DNA of 64,000 nucleotides, from the NCBI GenBank assembly GCA_009845425.1, contig VXZQ01000007.1, positions 186,001-250,000 of the forward strand. The letters run 5' to 3'. This DNA comes from Holophagales bacterium (GTDB lineage Bacteria > Acidobacteriota > Thermoanaerobaculia > Multivoradales > Multivoraceae). The notes under the pieces are model-generated. The model did not search any database and had not been told where the DNA came from. It saw only the letters and a list, made by a program, of their open reading frames with translations. Of this stretch, positions 46,532-55,838 are shown one piece after another; the stretch's first letter is position 1; the number at the start of each line of letters is the position of its first letter. A program made the translations under genes and the position numbers.

Positions 46532-47509
46532 GTGCGCTGGCTGCACTACTACCTCCGGCTGCTGGCCGCGGCGTCCCTGCTGCTGATCGCGGCGGGCGGC
46601 CTGGTCACGAGCACCGACTCGGGGCTCGCCGTTCCCGACTGGCCGAACACCTACGGCTACTTCATGTTCGCCTTCCCGTTCTCGAAGATGGTGGGCGGCA
46701 TCCTCTACGAGCACGGTCACCGCCTGATCGCGAGCGTGGTCGGTCTGATGACGATCGGTCTGGCGGTTTGGGCCTGGCGCGTCGAGAGCCGCGCCTGGGT
46801 GCGCCGACTGGCCTGGACGGCGCTCGCCGCCGTCGTCGCTCAGGGACTGCTGGGCGGCATCACGGTGATCTACCTGCTGCCGAAACCGATCTCCATCAGC
46901 CATGCCGGACTGGCCCAGCTCTTCTTCGCCCTCGTCGTGAGCCTGGGCATCTTTACGTCGCCGGGCTGGCGAAGGGGCTTTGGACGTCCGGAACCGCTGA
47001 ACGATCCCATGCTGGCCCGGCTGGCGCTGGCGGTTCCGGCTCTCGTGTACGTGCAGATCCTCCTTGGCGCGACGATGCGTCACAACGACGCGGGGCTAGC
47101 CATCCCGGACTTCCCGCTGGCCTTTGGCCGGTTGCTCCCGCCCGAGTGGAGCCTGGGCATCTCGCTTCACTTCGCGCATCGACTGGGCGCCCTCGCCGTG
47201 ACCGTCGCGACGGTGGCCCTGATCGTGCGCGTCCTCAGAGTTCATCGTCAGCGGACGGAACTCGCCCGCCCGGCGTTGCTCCTGGGCACCGTGCTGCTGG
47301 CTCAGATCGGCCTCGGCGCCTGGACCGTCTGGAGCGGTCTGCAGCCGCACATCAACACCGCGCACGTGGCGACCGGCGGCCTGCTGTGGGTCGTCTCGGT
47401 GGCGCTGGCGCTGCGGGTACACCGCGCCTGGTTCGGCGACGCTTCGGCGATCCGGGCGAGCCGCTTCGCGACGAGCACCGGCGACGCCCCCGGGCGGGTT
47501 CCCGCGTGA
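46532..47509 (+). CDS. ctaA: Heme A synthase (COX15/CtaA family)
   Basis: The 325-residue protein has about eight membrane segments and the duplicated four-helix architecture of CtaA/COX15. Heme-binding His residues lie in LYEHGHRLIASVVGL (about residue 65) and ISISHAGLAQLFF (about 128), and in the second half in LHFAHRLGALAVTVA and QPHINTAHVATGGLLW. GLAVPDWPNTYG and GLAIPDFPLAFGR are the repeated loop signatures. It converts heme O to heme A for cytochrome oxidase. It uses a GTG start, and its stop overlaps the ctaB start (GTGA). Confidence 0.93.
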   Translation: MRWLHYYLRLLAAASLLLIAAGGLVTSTDSGLAVPDWPNTYGYFMFAFPFSKMVGGILYEHGHRLIASVVGLMTIGLAVWAWRVESRAWVRRLAWTALAAVVAQGLLGGITVIYLLPKPISISHAGLAQLFFALVVSLGIFTSPGWRRGFGRPEPLNDPMLARLALAVPALVYVQILLGATMRHNDAGLAIPDFPLAFGRLLPPEWSLGISLHFAHRLGALAVTVATVALIVRVLRVHRQRTELARPALLLGTVLLAQIGLGAWTVWSGLQPHINTAHVATGGLLWVVSVALALRVHRAWFGDASAIRASRFATSTGDAPGRVPA

Positions 47510-48393
47510 CGCTCCTCGCCGCGGAAGCAGCCCGGCCGAACCGTGCCGCCCTGTGGGTGGCGCTGGCCAAGCCGCGGCTCAATGCCCTGGCCGTCGCCAC
47601 GGTCGGCATCGGCTACTACCTCGGGGCAAGCGTACTGGACCTGGGAGTGCTCCTCTCCGTCCTGATCGGCTCCGGTCTCGTAGCCGCGGGCGGCGCCGCG
47701 TTCAACCAGGTCGCGGAGCGAGACCTCGACGCCCTGATGACCCGCACCCGGTCCCGGCCGCTGCCCCTGGGCGGCATCTCGCCGTCGGCGGGCCAGCTGT
47801 TCGCTACCGTTCTGAGCATTGCGGGTCTCGCCGTCCTTGCCGTCGGCGCCAACCCGCTTTCCGCCGTCGTGGCGCTGGCGACTCTCGTCAGCTACGCGTG
47901 GATCTACACGCCGCTCAAACGCCGGACGCCGTTGGCCGTCCTCGTTGGCGCGGTTCCCGGCGCCCTGCCGCCGGTCATCGGCTGGGCCGCCGCAACCGGT
48001 GCCCTGACTGTGGAGGCGTGGCTCCTCTTCGGCATCGTCTTCGCCTGGCAACTCCCGCACTTCCACTCCCTGGCCTGGCTCCACCGCGACGACTACGCCC
48101 GAGCAGGCTTCAAGGTGCTGGCAGTCACCGACTCGAGCGGCCGTCGCACGGCCCTGGAGTCCCTGTTCTGGGCATTGTTGCTTGTCATCCTGAGCGCCCT
48201 TGCCACTGCGGTCGGCCTGACCCCTCTGACCTTCGCCATCGCGGCTGCCGCTTTCAGCGGTGTCTTCGCTCTGTTCGCCATGCGGTTTGCCTCCGACCGC
48301 AGCCGCGCACGCGCCCGGACGCTCTTTCTGGGTTCGCTGGTCGTTCTGCCTCTGATCTGGATCACCTTGGTCACGGGCCACGCCACCCTGTAA
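47506..48393 (+). CDS. ctaB: Heme O synthase (protoheme IX farnesyltransferase)
   Basis: The 295-residue UbiA-type prenyltransferase has nine membrane segments. The first Asp-rich motif is NQVAERDLDALMTRTRSRPL (about residues 66-85), the second region is YTPLKRRTP, and LPHFHSLAWLHRDDYARAGF is the typical loop. It adds a farnesyl group to heme B, and CtaA then forms heme A. I chose the GTG at 47506 because of the four-base overlap with ctaA. No cytochrome oxidase subunit genes are in the window. Confidence 0.94.
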   Translation: MTLLAAEAARPNRAALWVALAKPRLNALAVATVGIGYYLGASVLDLGVLLSVLIGSGLVAAGGAAFNQVAERDLDALMTRTRSRPLPLGGISPSAGQLFATVLSIAGLAVLAVGANPLSAVVALATLVSYAWIYTPLKRRTPLAVLVGAVPGALPPVIGWAAATGALTVEAWLLFGIVFAWQLPHFHSLAWLHRDDYARAGFKVLAVTDSSGRRTALESLFWALLLVILSALATAVGLTPLTFAIAAAAFSGVFALFAMRFASDRSRARARTLFLGSLVVLPLIWITLVTGHATL

Positions 48394-48425
48394 GGAGCGA
48401 GGCCGCGTTCACGGTAGGAGGTCCA

Positions 48426-48471
48426 GCCTGCGGCGGTCCGCTGGCACCCTTCCCCCCGGACCGCCGCAGGC
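48426..48471. terminator. Strong bidirectional terminator hairpin
   Basis: The perfect 15-base arms GCCTGCGGCGGTCCG (48426-48440) and CGGACCGCCGCAGGC (48457-48471) flank a 16-base loop. The hairpin lies exactly between convergent ctaB and the CoA-transferase gene, so it can end both transcripts. No T-tract follows, as is common in GC-rich genomes. Confidence 0.7.
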
Positions 48472-48489
48472 GACATGCACCGCTGCGCG

Positions 48490-49617
48490 TTACGCGGCCC
48501 CGAACTCGGCCCGGATCGCGGCGCCGTGCTCGTCGAGTTCGGGAACCGGCGGCAGGCGTCGTCCTGGTTCGTTGGGGGCGGCCGCGGGTGCGACCATGTC
48601 GATCTCGGTGTCGTCGGGGAGAGGTTGTCTGACCCGGCGGAGTTGTGGATGCCGCGAAAGGGCGGCGACGTCGTTCAGGAAGCCGTAGGCGATGCGGGCC
48701 TGGTCCAGGGCGTCCCGGATCGAGGCCCGGTCGTGACGCAGGAAGACAGCGCGGATCGCGTCTTCGACGGTGTCGCGGGCATTGGCGCGGTCCACGTTCC
48801 GGGGGTAGGCCTCGGCCAGCTCCGGCTGGTCGAGAACCTCGTTGCACAGCCGCACGAACTCGCGGTCGTTCTGGACACCGATCAGGACGGAGTCGCCGTC
48901 ACCGAGCCGGAACAGGCCGTAGGGCACGATCGTCGGATGGCCGAGGCCGACGCGCGGCCAGTCGAGCCCGTCCTGTTCGAAGCGCAGCAGGGGCACGGCC
49001 ATCCAGTCCGCCATCGTGTGGAAGAGGGTGGCCTCGACGTTGCGGCCGGCGCCCGTGCTCTCGCGCTCGATCAGAGCTTCGAGGATGGCGGAGTAGGCGT
49101 AGATGCCGGTCGCGAAGTCGCAGATCGACACGCCGACCCGACCGGGCTCCGCCGGCGAACCGGTGATCGATGCGACTCCGCTCTCGGCCTGGACCAGGAG
49201 GTCGTAGGCGCGCATGGACCGGTACGGACCCTCTTCGCCGTAGCCCGAGATGTCGCAGGTGATCAGCCGCGGATGACGATTGCCGAGTTCCTTCGACCCG
49301 AAGCCCGCGCGCGCTGCGGCGCCCGGAGCGAGGTTCTGGATGAACACATCAGCGTGCTCGACCATCCGCTCGAGCAGAGTCCGGTCCTCGGCGTCCTTGA
49401 TGTCGAGAACGATGGACTCCTTGCCGCGGTTCAGCCAGGCGAAGTAGGCCGAGACACCAGCGCTGCCGTCGTAGCCGCGGGCGAAGTCGCCGCCCTCGCG
49501 CTCGATCTTGATCACCCGGGCGCCGGCGTCGGCGAGGCGGCAGGTCGCCAGCGGCGCGGCCACCGCCTGCTCGATGGACACCACGAGGACGCCGTCGAGA
49601 GGTCGGCCCGCAGTCAT
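48490..49617 (-). CDS. CaiB/BaiF family CoA-transferase-like protein with Asp-to-His at the catalytic position
   Basis: The 375-residue protein has the class III CoA-transferase signatures LDGVLVVSIEQAVAAPLATC, AYFAWLNRGKESIVLDIKDA, DVFIQNLAPGAAARAGFG and ITCDISGYGEEGPYRSMRAY. The block GAGRNVEATLFHTMADWMAV aligns with GEGQHLELAMLDATISF of the window's other CoA-transferase, so His200 replaces the nucleophilic Asp. It may be catalytically altered or use another residue. I chose ATG 49617, five bases after the Nudix stop; the longer upstream frame is antisense to Nudix. It is probably the last gene of an LLM-Nudix-CoA-transferase operon. Confidence 0.9.
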   Translation of the reverse strand: MTAGRPLDGVLVVSIEQAVAAPLATCRLADAGARVIKIEREGGDFARGYDGSAGVSAYFAWLNRGKESIVLDIKDAEDRTLLERMVEHADVFIQNLAPGAAARAGFGSKELGNRHPRLITCDISGYGEEGPYRSMRAYDLLVQAESGVASITGSPAEPGRVGVSICDFATGIYAYSAILEALIERESTGAGRNVEATLFHTMADWMAVPLLRFEQDGLDWPRVGLGHPTIVPYGLFRLGDGDSVLIGVQNDREFVRLCNEVLDQPELAEAYPRNVDRANARDTVEDAIRAVFLRHDRASIRDALDQARIAYGFLNDVAALSRHPQLRRVRQPLPDDTEIDMVAPAAAPNEPGRRLPPVPELDEHGAAIRAEFGAA

Positions 49618-49622
49618 GGACG

Positions 49623-50303
49623 TCAACGCCAGGCGAAGACGGGCTGCTCGTAGTGGGCCACGCGGACATCGTTGCCGCGGAGCACCACCTCGAGCATCTG
49701 GTACACGATCGCCGCGGTCGGCGAATGGACGAGGCCGCCGCGGATCGGCATGGAGAGCACGGGGTTCTCGCTCTCCGGTATCTCCCGCAGCACCGGCACG
49801 TCCGGGCGGTCCAGATCGATCAGCGGGATGCGGTAGGCCCTGTAGACCTCGGCCGGATTCGGCTCCAGTTCGCGGTAGCCGTCGCACCAGAAGACGACCG
49901 GCGTGATGACGAAGCCGGAGCGGGTGCCGAAGTCGTCGAGTCGTCCGAGGACGGCCGAGGAGTCGAGGTCGAGGCCGACCTCTTCGTGGAGCTCGCGGAG
50001 CGCCGCCTGCTCGGGTGTCTCCGCCTCGTCGATCCGGCCGCCCGGAAGAGCCCACTGGCCGCGATGCCGCCGCAGCCGGAGCGACCGCCGCGTGAGCAGG
50101 AAGCAGCCGCGGCCGCCCTTGTCGGGCAGCAGCGTCACGGCGACCGCGGCGTGCGCGTTGGCCGGCGCCGCGCCGGTGTGGCCGGAAGCCTCCGCTGCCC
50201 GCGCCGCGGCGGTTTCCGGGTCGAGCGCGCGCTGCTCGAAGCGCCCCAGGTTCCGCTCGGCGTGGGCGAGGAGTTCCGTGCCGTGCCGTGCCGGGAAGCT
50301 CAT
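49623..50303 (-). CDS. Nudix hydrolase (CoA pyrophosphatase-like)
   Basis: The 226-residue protein has an intact Nudix box, GGRIDEAETPEQAALRELHE followed by EVGL (about residues 88-111), which fits GX5EX7REUXEEXGU. The N-terminal AAVAVTLLPDKGGRGCFLLT and RLRRHRGQWALPGG are typical of the NUDT7/CoA diphosphatase group, though the upstream CoA-specific motif is not clear. Its start overlaps the stop of the LLM oxidoreductase by four bases (ATGA). Its position beside a CoA-transferase supports a CoA-ester housekeeping role. Confidence 0.88.
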   Translation of the reverse strand: MSFPARHGTELLAHAERNLGRFEQRALDPETAAARAAEASGHTGAAPANAHAAVAVTLLPDKGGRGCFLLTRRSLRLRRHRGQWALPGGRIDEAETPEQAALRELHEEVGLDLDSSAVLGRLDDFGTRSGFVITPVVFWCDGYRELEPNPAEVYRAYRIPLIDLDRPDVPVLREIPESENPVLSMPIRGGLVHSPTAAIVYQMLEVVLRGNDVRVAHYEQPVFAWR

Positions 50304-51355
50304 CCCTCGGCGGGAGCCTCCTCGCGGACCAGCTCCAGGAACCGGCCCAGGGTGTCGAGCCGCTCGCGCACCGTGGCTCCGGCCGGGTTGAGGCGCAGGG
50401 TCGTCACGCCGGCGTCGCGGTAGGCGCGGATGCGCTCCCGCACGCGGGCTTCGTCGCCGATCAGGGTGTTGCCGAGCACCATCTCGTCCGGAACCCGTGC
50501 CGCGGCCTCCTCCCGCTTGCCAGAGATCCAGAGAGCCTGCACCTCGCGGGCGGTTTCGATGAAGCCGGCACGGCGGTAGGCATCGTTGTAGAAGTTCGTC
50601 TGCGCCGAGCCCATCGCGCCGAGGGTGAAGGCCATCCCCGGCTTGCGGCGGGTGGCCATCCGTTCCAGATCGTCGCCGAACTCGACGTCGCCGCCAACCT
50701 GGATATCAATGTCTCCGAACGACCTGCCGGCGCGCTCGGCGCCGGCGCGCATCGCCGGGAAGAAGGCGTCGGTGTGCTCCGGGATGAAGGACGTGCCGAG
50801 CCAGCCGTCGGCGACCTCGCCGGTGTACTCCAGGGACTTCGGGCCGAGGGTCGCGAGATAGATCGGCAGCTCGGGTCGCGGGGGTTGCGACATCCGGATC
50901 GCCTTGCCCTCGCCTCCCGGTCGGGGCAGGGTGTAGTGCCTGCCGTCGTACGCGATCTTCTCGCCCGAGAGGGCGATCTTCAGGATGTCGACGTACTCGC
51001 GCAGGCGGCCCAGCGGCATGGCGAAGGGCACGCCGTGGAGGCCCTCGACCACCTGAGGGCCGCTGACGCCGAGACCGAGCACGAAGCGGTTCTTCGAGAT
51101 CGACGCCAGCGACATCGCGGTCATGGCGGTCATCGAAGGCGCGCGCGCCGAGATTTGCATGATGCCGGTGCCGAGGCGGACCCGCTCGGTCCGTCCGGCG
51201 AGAAACGCGAGCGGAGTCACTGCGTCGGTGCCCCAGGCCTCGGCCGACCAGACGTCGTCGATGCCCATGCGGTCCGCCTCGACGACGTACTCCGCCAGGG
51301 CATCCCAGTTCGTTCCGGAGGCGTACGCGCTCCCTATGCCGATCGCTGTGCGCAT
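50300..51355 (-). CDS. LLM-class (luciferase-like) flavin/F420-dependent oxidoreductase
   Basis: The 351-residue TIM-barrel protein has MRTAIGIGSAYASGTNWDAL, DDVWSAEAWGTDAVTPLAFL, RVRLGTGIMQISARAPSMTA, FVLGLGVSGPQVVEGLHGVP and PIYLATLGPKSLEYTGEVAD. These fit the F420- or FMN-dependent LLM family (methylene-H4MPT reductase/F420 glucose dehydrogenase-like). The cofactor cannot be decided from sequence. It heads an operon with Nudix and a CoA-transferase-like gene. Substrate unknown. Confidence 0.9.
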   Translation of the reverse strand: MRTAIGIGSAYASGTNWDALAEYVVEADRMGIDDVWSAEAWGTDAVTPLAFLAGRTERVRLGTGIMQISARAPSMTAMTAMSLASISKNRFVLGLGVSGPQVVEGLHGVPFAMPLGRLREYVDILKIALSGEKIAYDGRHYTLPRPGGEGKAIRMSQPPRPELPIYLATLGPKSLEYTGEVADGWLGTSFIPEHTDAFFPAMRAGAERAGRSFGDIDIQVGGDVEFGDDLERMATRRKPGMAFTLGAMGSAQTNFYNDAYRRAGFIETAREVQALWISGKREEAAARVPDEMVLGNTLIGDEARVRERIRAYRDAGVTTLRLNPAGATVRERLDTLGRFLELVREEAPAEG

Positions 51356-51442
51356 TTCTGGTTACTCCTGCCTCGCGGCCCGCGCCGGCGAGCTCGACAC
51401 CGGACCGCTTCGTTTTCGTTGGTTGGCGTGGGCGAGATCCGG

Positions 51443-51988
51443 CTACTGGACGGCGGAGGCGCGGACGAAGTAGTTCTTTCGGATGTCGGGCCGGCCCTCG
51501 GCGCCTCGTCCGGCGACGGTCTGCAACAGGTCGCCCTGCTTGGTTATCTCCCAGATCTGCTGTACGTCCGCCTCGAAGCCCGGCAGGCTGACCGTGAACG
51601 AGACGGTGAGTTTCTTCTTCCGCCACCGGGCCCGCACTTCCTGCATCCTGCCGCTGCCCAGGTCGCGCGCTGCGTGGGGCTTGTTGTCCGTGACGTAGGT
51701 CACGTTGACGTGCTGCGGAGTGGGCCAGTCCTGCCGGCGGCTGGTCTGCGTCAACTCGATGTCGTCGCCGACCAGGCGGAACTCGATCTCGATGTCGGCC
51801 GCGTTCGGTTGCGGTCGATCGTGACGCCCGGGCCAGGGCGCGTCGCTGCGTGAAATGTCCTTCTGCCAGATGCCGACGAAGCGTTCGTCCTGGGCGGCCG
51901 CCGGCGCGCCGGCGAACCAGGCGAGGGCGAGCGCCGCGCCGAGGAGTGTGGCGGAGAGGCTTCTACGGCTTGGAGCAATCGGGCTCAT
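51443..51988 (-). CDS. Secreted small beta-rich protein, function unknown
   Basis: The 181-residue protein has a signal peptide (SPIAPSRRSLSATLLGAALA) cleaved near APAAAQ. The mature part is beta-rich and Trp/Arg-containing: DERFVGIWQKDISRSDAPWP, IEFRLVGDDIELTQTSRR, QEVRARWRKKKLTVSFTVSL and DLLQTVAGRG. The VGIWxxD opening resembles lipocalin-like or DUF1579-type domains, but the match is too weak to name. I chose ATG 51988 because GAGGAG lies six bases before it; another ATG two codons upstream has no spacing. Confidence 0.65.
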   Translation of the reverse strand: MSPIAPSRRSLSATLLGAALALAWFAGAPAAAQDERFVGIWQKDISRSDAPWPGRHDRPQPNAADIEIEFRLVGDDIELTQTSRRQDWPTPQHVNVTYVTDNKPHAARDLGSGRMQEVRARWRKKKLTVSFTVSLPGFEADVQQIWEITKQGDLLQTVAGRGAEGRPDIRKNYFVRASAVQ

Positions 51989-52058
51989 GGACATCTCCTC
52001 ATGGCTGGTTCTGTCCATTGGGACGCTTTGCGGATGGCCTGATCCTACAGGCCCGGCC

Positions 52059-53006
52059 TCACCGGTCGCCCACCAGGTCCGCGAAGTACCGGATCGTCTT
52101 CTCGAGGCCGGCCTCCAGGTCGACACCGGGTTCCCAGTCGAGCAGGCCGGTGGCGCGGGAGATGTCGGGTTGGCGTGTCTTCGGATCGTCGACCGGCAGG
52201 GACTGGAACTCGATTTCGCTGCGGCTCCCGGTCAGACCCTGGATCACCCGGGCGAACTCGAGCACGGTCATCTCGTGGGGATTGCCGAGGTTGACGGGAT
52301 CCGTCTCCGAGGAGTTGAGGAGTCGCCAGACTCCCTCGACCAGGTCGTCGATGAAGCAGAAGGAGCGGGTCTGGCTGCCGTCGCCGTAGACGGTCAGGGG
52401 TCTGCCGGAGAGGGCCTGGCGGATGAAGTTCGGCACGACGCGGCCGTCGCGGAGCCGCATCCGTGGTCCGTAGGTGTTGAAGATGCGGACGATCCGGGTG
52501 TCCAGGTCGTGAATCCGGTGGTAGGCCATGACCATCGCTTCGGCGAAGCGCTTCGCTTCGTCGTAGACGCCGCGCGGACCGACCGGGTTCACGTTGCCCC
52601 AGTAGGACTCCGACTGCGGGTGGATCAGCGGATCGCCGTAGACCTCCGACGTGGAGGCGAGCAGGTAGCGGGCGCCGTGGTGCTTGGCCAGACCGAGCGA
52701 GTTGTGGGTGCCGAGCGAACCCACCTTGAGCGTCTGGATCGGCAGCTCCAGGTAGTCGACGGGGCTGGCCGGGGAGGCGAAGTGGAGGACGTTGTCCACG
52801 TCGGGCCCGACGTAGACAGGCTTGCTGACGTCGTGCTCGATCAGGGTGAAGCGCTCGTCGTCGCGCAGGTGTTCGATGTTCGCCGGGCTCCCGGTGATGA
52901 AGTTGTCGACGCAGTAGACGCGGTGACCCTCGGCGAGCAGCCGTTCGCAGAGATGGGAGCCGATGAAGCCGGCGCCACCGGTGACGACGGAAAGCGGTTG
53001 GCTCAT
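52059..53006 (-). CDS. UDP-glucuronate decarboxylase (UDP-xylose synthase), SDR family
   Basis: The 315-residue extended SDR has [20 protein letters not shown] at the N-terminus, [13 protein letters not shown], the catalytic [13 protein letters not shown] with Tyr and Lys (about residue 147), [10 protein letters not shown] and [20 protein letters not shown]. These are diagnostic of UDP-glucuronate decarboxylases, which make UDP-xylose. Its ATG overlaps the stop of the UDP-glucose dehydrogenase gene (ATGA), so the two consecutive pathway steps are coupled. UDP-xylose would feed surface polysaccharide or glycan synthesis; no glycosyltransferase is nearby. Confidence 0.93.
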   Translation of the reverse strand: MSQPLSVVTGGAGFIGSHLCERLLAEGHRVYCVDNFITGSPANIEHLRDDERFTLIEHDVSKPVYVGPDVDNVLHFASPASPVDYLELPIQTLKVGSLGTHNSLGLAKHHGARYLLASTSEVYGDPLIHPQSESYWGNVNPVGPRGVYDEAKRFAEAMVMAYHRIHDLDTRIVRIFNTYGPRMRLRDGRVVPNFIRQALSGRPLTVYGDGSQTRSFCFIDDLVEGVWRLLNSSETDPVNLGNPHEMTVLEFARVIQGLTGSRSEIEFQSLPVDDPKTRQPDISRATGLLDWEPGVDLEAGLEKTIRYFADLVGDR

Positions 53007-54373
53007 CCGGCCTCCGATCCGAGAGCGGCACCGGCTGGGATCGCCGATGCGGGCCGTCGTTGACTGTCTGGCGCTCCGTCGGCCCTGCCGAGCGAGGCGT
53101 ACCGGAAGCCGGCGGCGGCCACCCGTTCCGGCTCGTAGAGGTTGCGAAGATCGACGATGGACGGCTCGCGCAGCAGTGTGCGGAGACGGTCGAACTCGAG
53201 CGCGCGGAACTGGTTCCACTCGGTAAGGATGGCCAGGAGGTCCGCGCCCTCCGCGGCCTCGTAGGGATCGCCGCAGTAGATCGCGTCGGGACGGAGGCGG
53301 CGGGCCTTGTCCATCGCTGCCGGATCGTACGCGCGAACGGTGGCGCCACGGGAAAGGAGTCGGTCGAGCACGAACAGGGCCGGAGATTCCCGGATGTCGT
53401 CCGTATCGGGCTTGAACGAGAGACCGAGCATGGCGACGGTTCGTCCACTGGGGTCGCCGAGCGCCGACTCGATCTTGCTCAGCATCCGCTCCTGGACCCG
53501 GCGATTGACCTCGAGCGTAGCCTCGACGATCTGGACCCTGGCGCCCGCGTCCCGAGCCATCGACGCCATCGCGCGGGTGTCCTTCGGGAAGCAGGAACCG
53601 CCGAAGCCCGGTCCCGGTCGCAGGAACAGCGGCCCGATCCGGCGGTCCAGACCCATGCCGTGGGCGACCACCTGCACGTCGGCGCCGGTCCGCTCGCACA
53701 GCTCGGCCACTTCATTGATGAACGAGATCCGGGTGGCGAGAAAGCTGTTCGACGCGTACTTGATCATCTCCGCGGTTTCGACGTCGGTGACGACGATGGG
53801 GACGCCGCGGGCGCGGAGCGGGGAGTAGATCTCCAGCATGATGTCCGTCGCCCGCTGGTCGCGGCTACCGATGACCAGGCGATCCGGGCGCATGAAGTCC
53901 TCGATGGCGGAGCCCTCGCGCAGGAACTCGGGGTTGCTGACGACGGAGAAGCTGCGGCAGCGCCCGGACCCCACGATCTCCTCGATCATCCGGCCGGTAC
54001 CGACCGGCACGGTGCTCTTGGTGACGATCGCCTTGTAGCCGCTGATCTGGCCCGCGATGGCCTGGGCCACGTCCCGCACGTAGCGGAGGTCGGATGAGCC
54101 GTCCTCCCGGGGCGGCGTGCCCACCGCGATGAACACCGCGACCGCGGACTTGAGCGCGGGCGCCAGTTCAGTGGTGAAGCAGAGCCGGCCGGCCTCGTCG
54201 TTCTTCGCGACCAGGGTCTTGAGTCCTGGTTCGTAGATGGGGATGTGGCCGGCCTGAAGCCGGGCGATCTTCGACTCGTCCTGGTCGACGCAGACGACGT
54301 CCATGCCGAAGTCGGCCAGGCAGGCGCCTGTGACCAGACCGACGTAGCCGGAACCGACGACGCAGATTCTCAC
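53003..54373 (-). CDS. ugd: UDP-glucose 6-dehydrogenase
   Basis: The 456-residue NAD-dependent enzyme has [88 protein letters not shown], the catalytic Cys in [17 protein letters not shown] and [17 protein letters not shown]. It oxidises UDP-glucose to UDP-glucuronate, the substrate of the next gene's product. The Pro/Arg/Ala-rich C-terminal tail (about 20 residues) is longer than usual. Divergent from the SEC-C gene across a 192-base gap. Confidence 0.94.
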   Translation of the reverse strand: MRICVVGSGYVGLVTGACLADFGMDVVCVDQDESKIARLQAGHIPIYEPGLKTLVAKNDEAGRLCFTTELAPALKSAVAVFIAVGTPPREDGSSDLRYVRDVAQAIAGQISGYKAIVTKSTVPVGTGRMIEEIVGSGRCRSFSVVSNPEFLREGSAIEDFMRPDRLVIGSRDQRATDIMLEIYSPLRARGVPIVVTDVETAEMIKYASNSFLATRISFINEVAELCERTGADVQVVAHGMGLDRRIGPLFLRPGPGFGGSCFPKDTRAMASMARDAGARVQIVEATLEVNRRVQERMLSKIESALGDPSGRTVAMLGLSFKPDTDDIRESPALFVLDRLLSRGATVRAYDPAAMDKARRLRPDAIYCGDPYEAAEGADLLAILTEWNQFRALEFDRLRTLLREPSIVDLRNLYEPERVAAAGFRYASLGRADGAPDSQRRPASAIPAGAALGSEAG

Positions 54374-54565
54374 GTCAGCCTCGGCTTGCGGGTGGCGGTC
54401 ATATCGTCCGGGCTGCGGATCGTCCGGGGGCGCGGTGCCGGTCGGCCATTGCCGGCCTCGCCCGGGGACGGTACGGTTGCTATGTTACAGGGCTCGGGGC
54501 GCGCCGTTTGGCCGGTTGCGGACGGCGGGCCGAAGCGAGGACATTCGAAGGACCACGGTGAGTCG

Positions 54566-54802
54566 ATGAAACGCGGACGACGGCTGAGCAACGCGATCGC
54601 GACCCGCAAGTCGGTGGTCACCGCGCCGCGACGCTTCAGCAAGGTGCAGCGCAACGAACCTTGCCCCTGCGGCAGCGGCCGGAAGTACAAGGACTGCTGC
54701 TTCGACAAGGGCGAGGCGTTCCTGAGGAAGCTGGAGCGCCAGCGCTACAAGGAGCAGCAGAAGGCGGACGGGACGCCCTGGTACGTCCGCTGGCTGACCT
54801 GA
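54566..54802 (+). CDS. Small SEC-C motif (zinc-binding) protein
   Basis: The 78-residue basic protein has NEPCPCGSGRKYKDCCFDKG, the C-x-C-x8-C-C SEC-C zinc motif known from the SecA C-terminus, followed by a charged helix and TPWYVRWLT. The MKRGRRLSNAIATRKSVVTA start is Arg/Lys-rich. Stand-alone SEC-C proteins occur widely; some bind SecB-like or ribosomal partners, but the role is unknown. The open frame extends upstream without support, and ATG 54566 starts the conserved basic region. The divergent gap 54374-54565 holds no other clear feature. Confidence 0.8.
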   Translation: MKRGRRLSNAIATRKSVVTAPRRFSKVQRNEPCPCGSGRKYKDCCFDKGEAFLRKLERQRYKEQQKADGTPWYVRWLT

Positions 54803-54815
54803 AAACACTGGGTAC

Positions 54816-54876
54816 GCGGGTCTTCTGACCCGCTGCCGCCGAAGGCGGCCGGAAAACGCGCCGGCCGTAGGCCGGC
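54816..54876. terminator. Three consecutive perfect hairpins between convergent genes
   Basis: GCGGGTC-TTCT-GACCCGC (54816-54833), GCCGCC-GAA-GGCGGC (54835-54849) and GCCGGCC-GTA-GGCCGGC (54860-54876) follow one another between the SEC-C stop and the SDR stop. Together they probably terminate both transcripts. The T-run is absent. Confidence 0.6.
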
Positions 54877-54881
54877 TCCTC

Positions 54882-55790
54882 TCAGACCGGCGTCGGTTCC
54901 GCCCCGGCGTCGACCGCGGCGTCGTGGTCCTGCTTCGCCTTGAGGAGCTGCGGCATGATCAGGTCGATGTCGCGGTTGTCCCACATGCCGTCCTTGCTGA
55001 ACTTCCGGATCACCTTGGGCTGCTGCATGATGCCGACCCAGCCACGCATGACGTCGATGATCTGGGCGGTCATGTCCTGGCCCGCGTCGGATGCCAGCCA
55101 GGCGCAGACCGGGGCGATCTGAATCGGGCTCTGCTCCGGCGCGTCCTCGTCGATCTGCATGCCGCGCGAGGCGCGGAGTTCCGCCGTCATCCGGGTCGTG
55201 GCGCCCGGCGAGATCGTGTTGACGGTGCAGCCGTACTTGGCGAGTTCGAGCGCCAGCACGCGCGACAGGCCGGCGATCCCCGCCTTGGCGGCCGCGTAGT
55301 TCGACTGGCCGAAGTTGCCGTAGAGGCCGGATACGGAAGAGAAGTTGATGATCCGGCAGCCGGGGCGGTTCGTTTCCCGGATGTAGCGCGCGAACGGCCG
55401 GCTGCAGCAGTAGTGGCCCTTCAGGTGGACGTCCAGCACCGCGTCCCAGTCCGCTTCATCGAGGTTGAAGATCGTCCGGTCGCGCAGGATGCCGGCGTTG
55501 TTGACGAGGACGTCCAGGCCGCCGAACGAGTCGACCGCCGTCTGGAAGATGTTCTGCCCGCCCTCGACGGTGGCCACGGAGTCGTAGTTCGGCACTGCCG
55601 AACCGCCGGCGCTCCTGATCTCCTCGACTACCTCGTCGGCGATCCGTGAACCGCCGGTGCCGTCGGTTGCGCCTCCTAGGTCGTTGACCACGACGTTGGC
55701 GCCTTCTTCCGCGAACTTGAGCGCGATTCCCTTGCCGATGCCGCGGCCGGCGCCGGTGACGATCGCCGTCTTGCCGTCGAGGATTCCCAT
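54882..55790 (-). CDS. SDR-family 3-hydroxyacyl-CoA dehydrogenase-like (HSD17B4 type)
   Basis: The 302-residue short-chain dehydrogenase has the cofactor motif TGAGRGIGKGIALKFAEEGA with VVVNDLGG, typical of the dehydrogenase domain of multifunctional beta-oxidation enzymes. The catalytic Ser in INFSSVSGLYGNFGQ and the YAAAKAG motif are present, and NAGILRDRTIFNLDEADWDA is conserved. It would interconvert 3-hydroxyacyl-CoA and 3-ketoacyl-CoA. Its partner is the adjacent MaoC hydratase, 48 bases upstream on the same strand. Together they resemble a split peroxisomal-type MFE-2 and could supply PHA monomers. Confidence 0.9.
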   Translation of the reverse strand: MGILDGKTAIVTGAGRGIGKGIALKFAEEGANVVVNDLGGATDGTGGSRIADEVVEEIRSAGGSAVPNYDSVATVEGGQNIFQTAVDSFGGLDVLVNNAGILRDRTIFNLDEADWDAVLDVHLKGHYCCSRPFARYIRETNRPGCRIINFSSVSGLYGNFGQSNYAAAKAGIAGLSRVLALELAKYGCTVNTISPGATTRMTAELRASRGMQIDEDAPEQSPIQIAPVCAWLASDAGQDMTAQIIDVMRGWVGIMQQPKVIRKFSKDGMWDNRDIDLIMPQLLKAKQDHDAAVDAGAEPTPV

Positions 55791-55838
55791 CTCTTCCTGT
55801 CTCCGTCGGTAGTTCCAGTGGTTGGCGGGGCCGGTACT

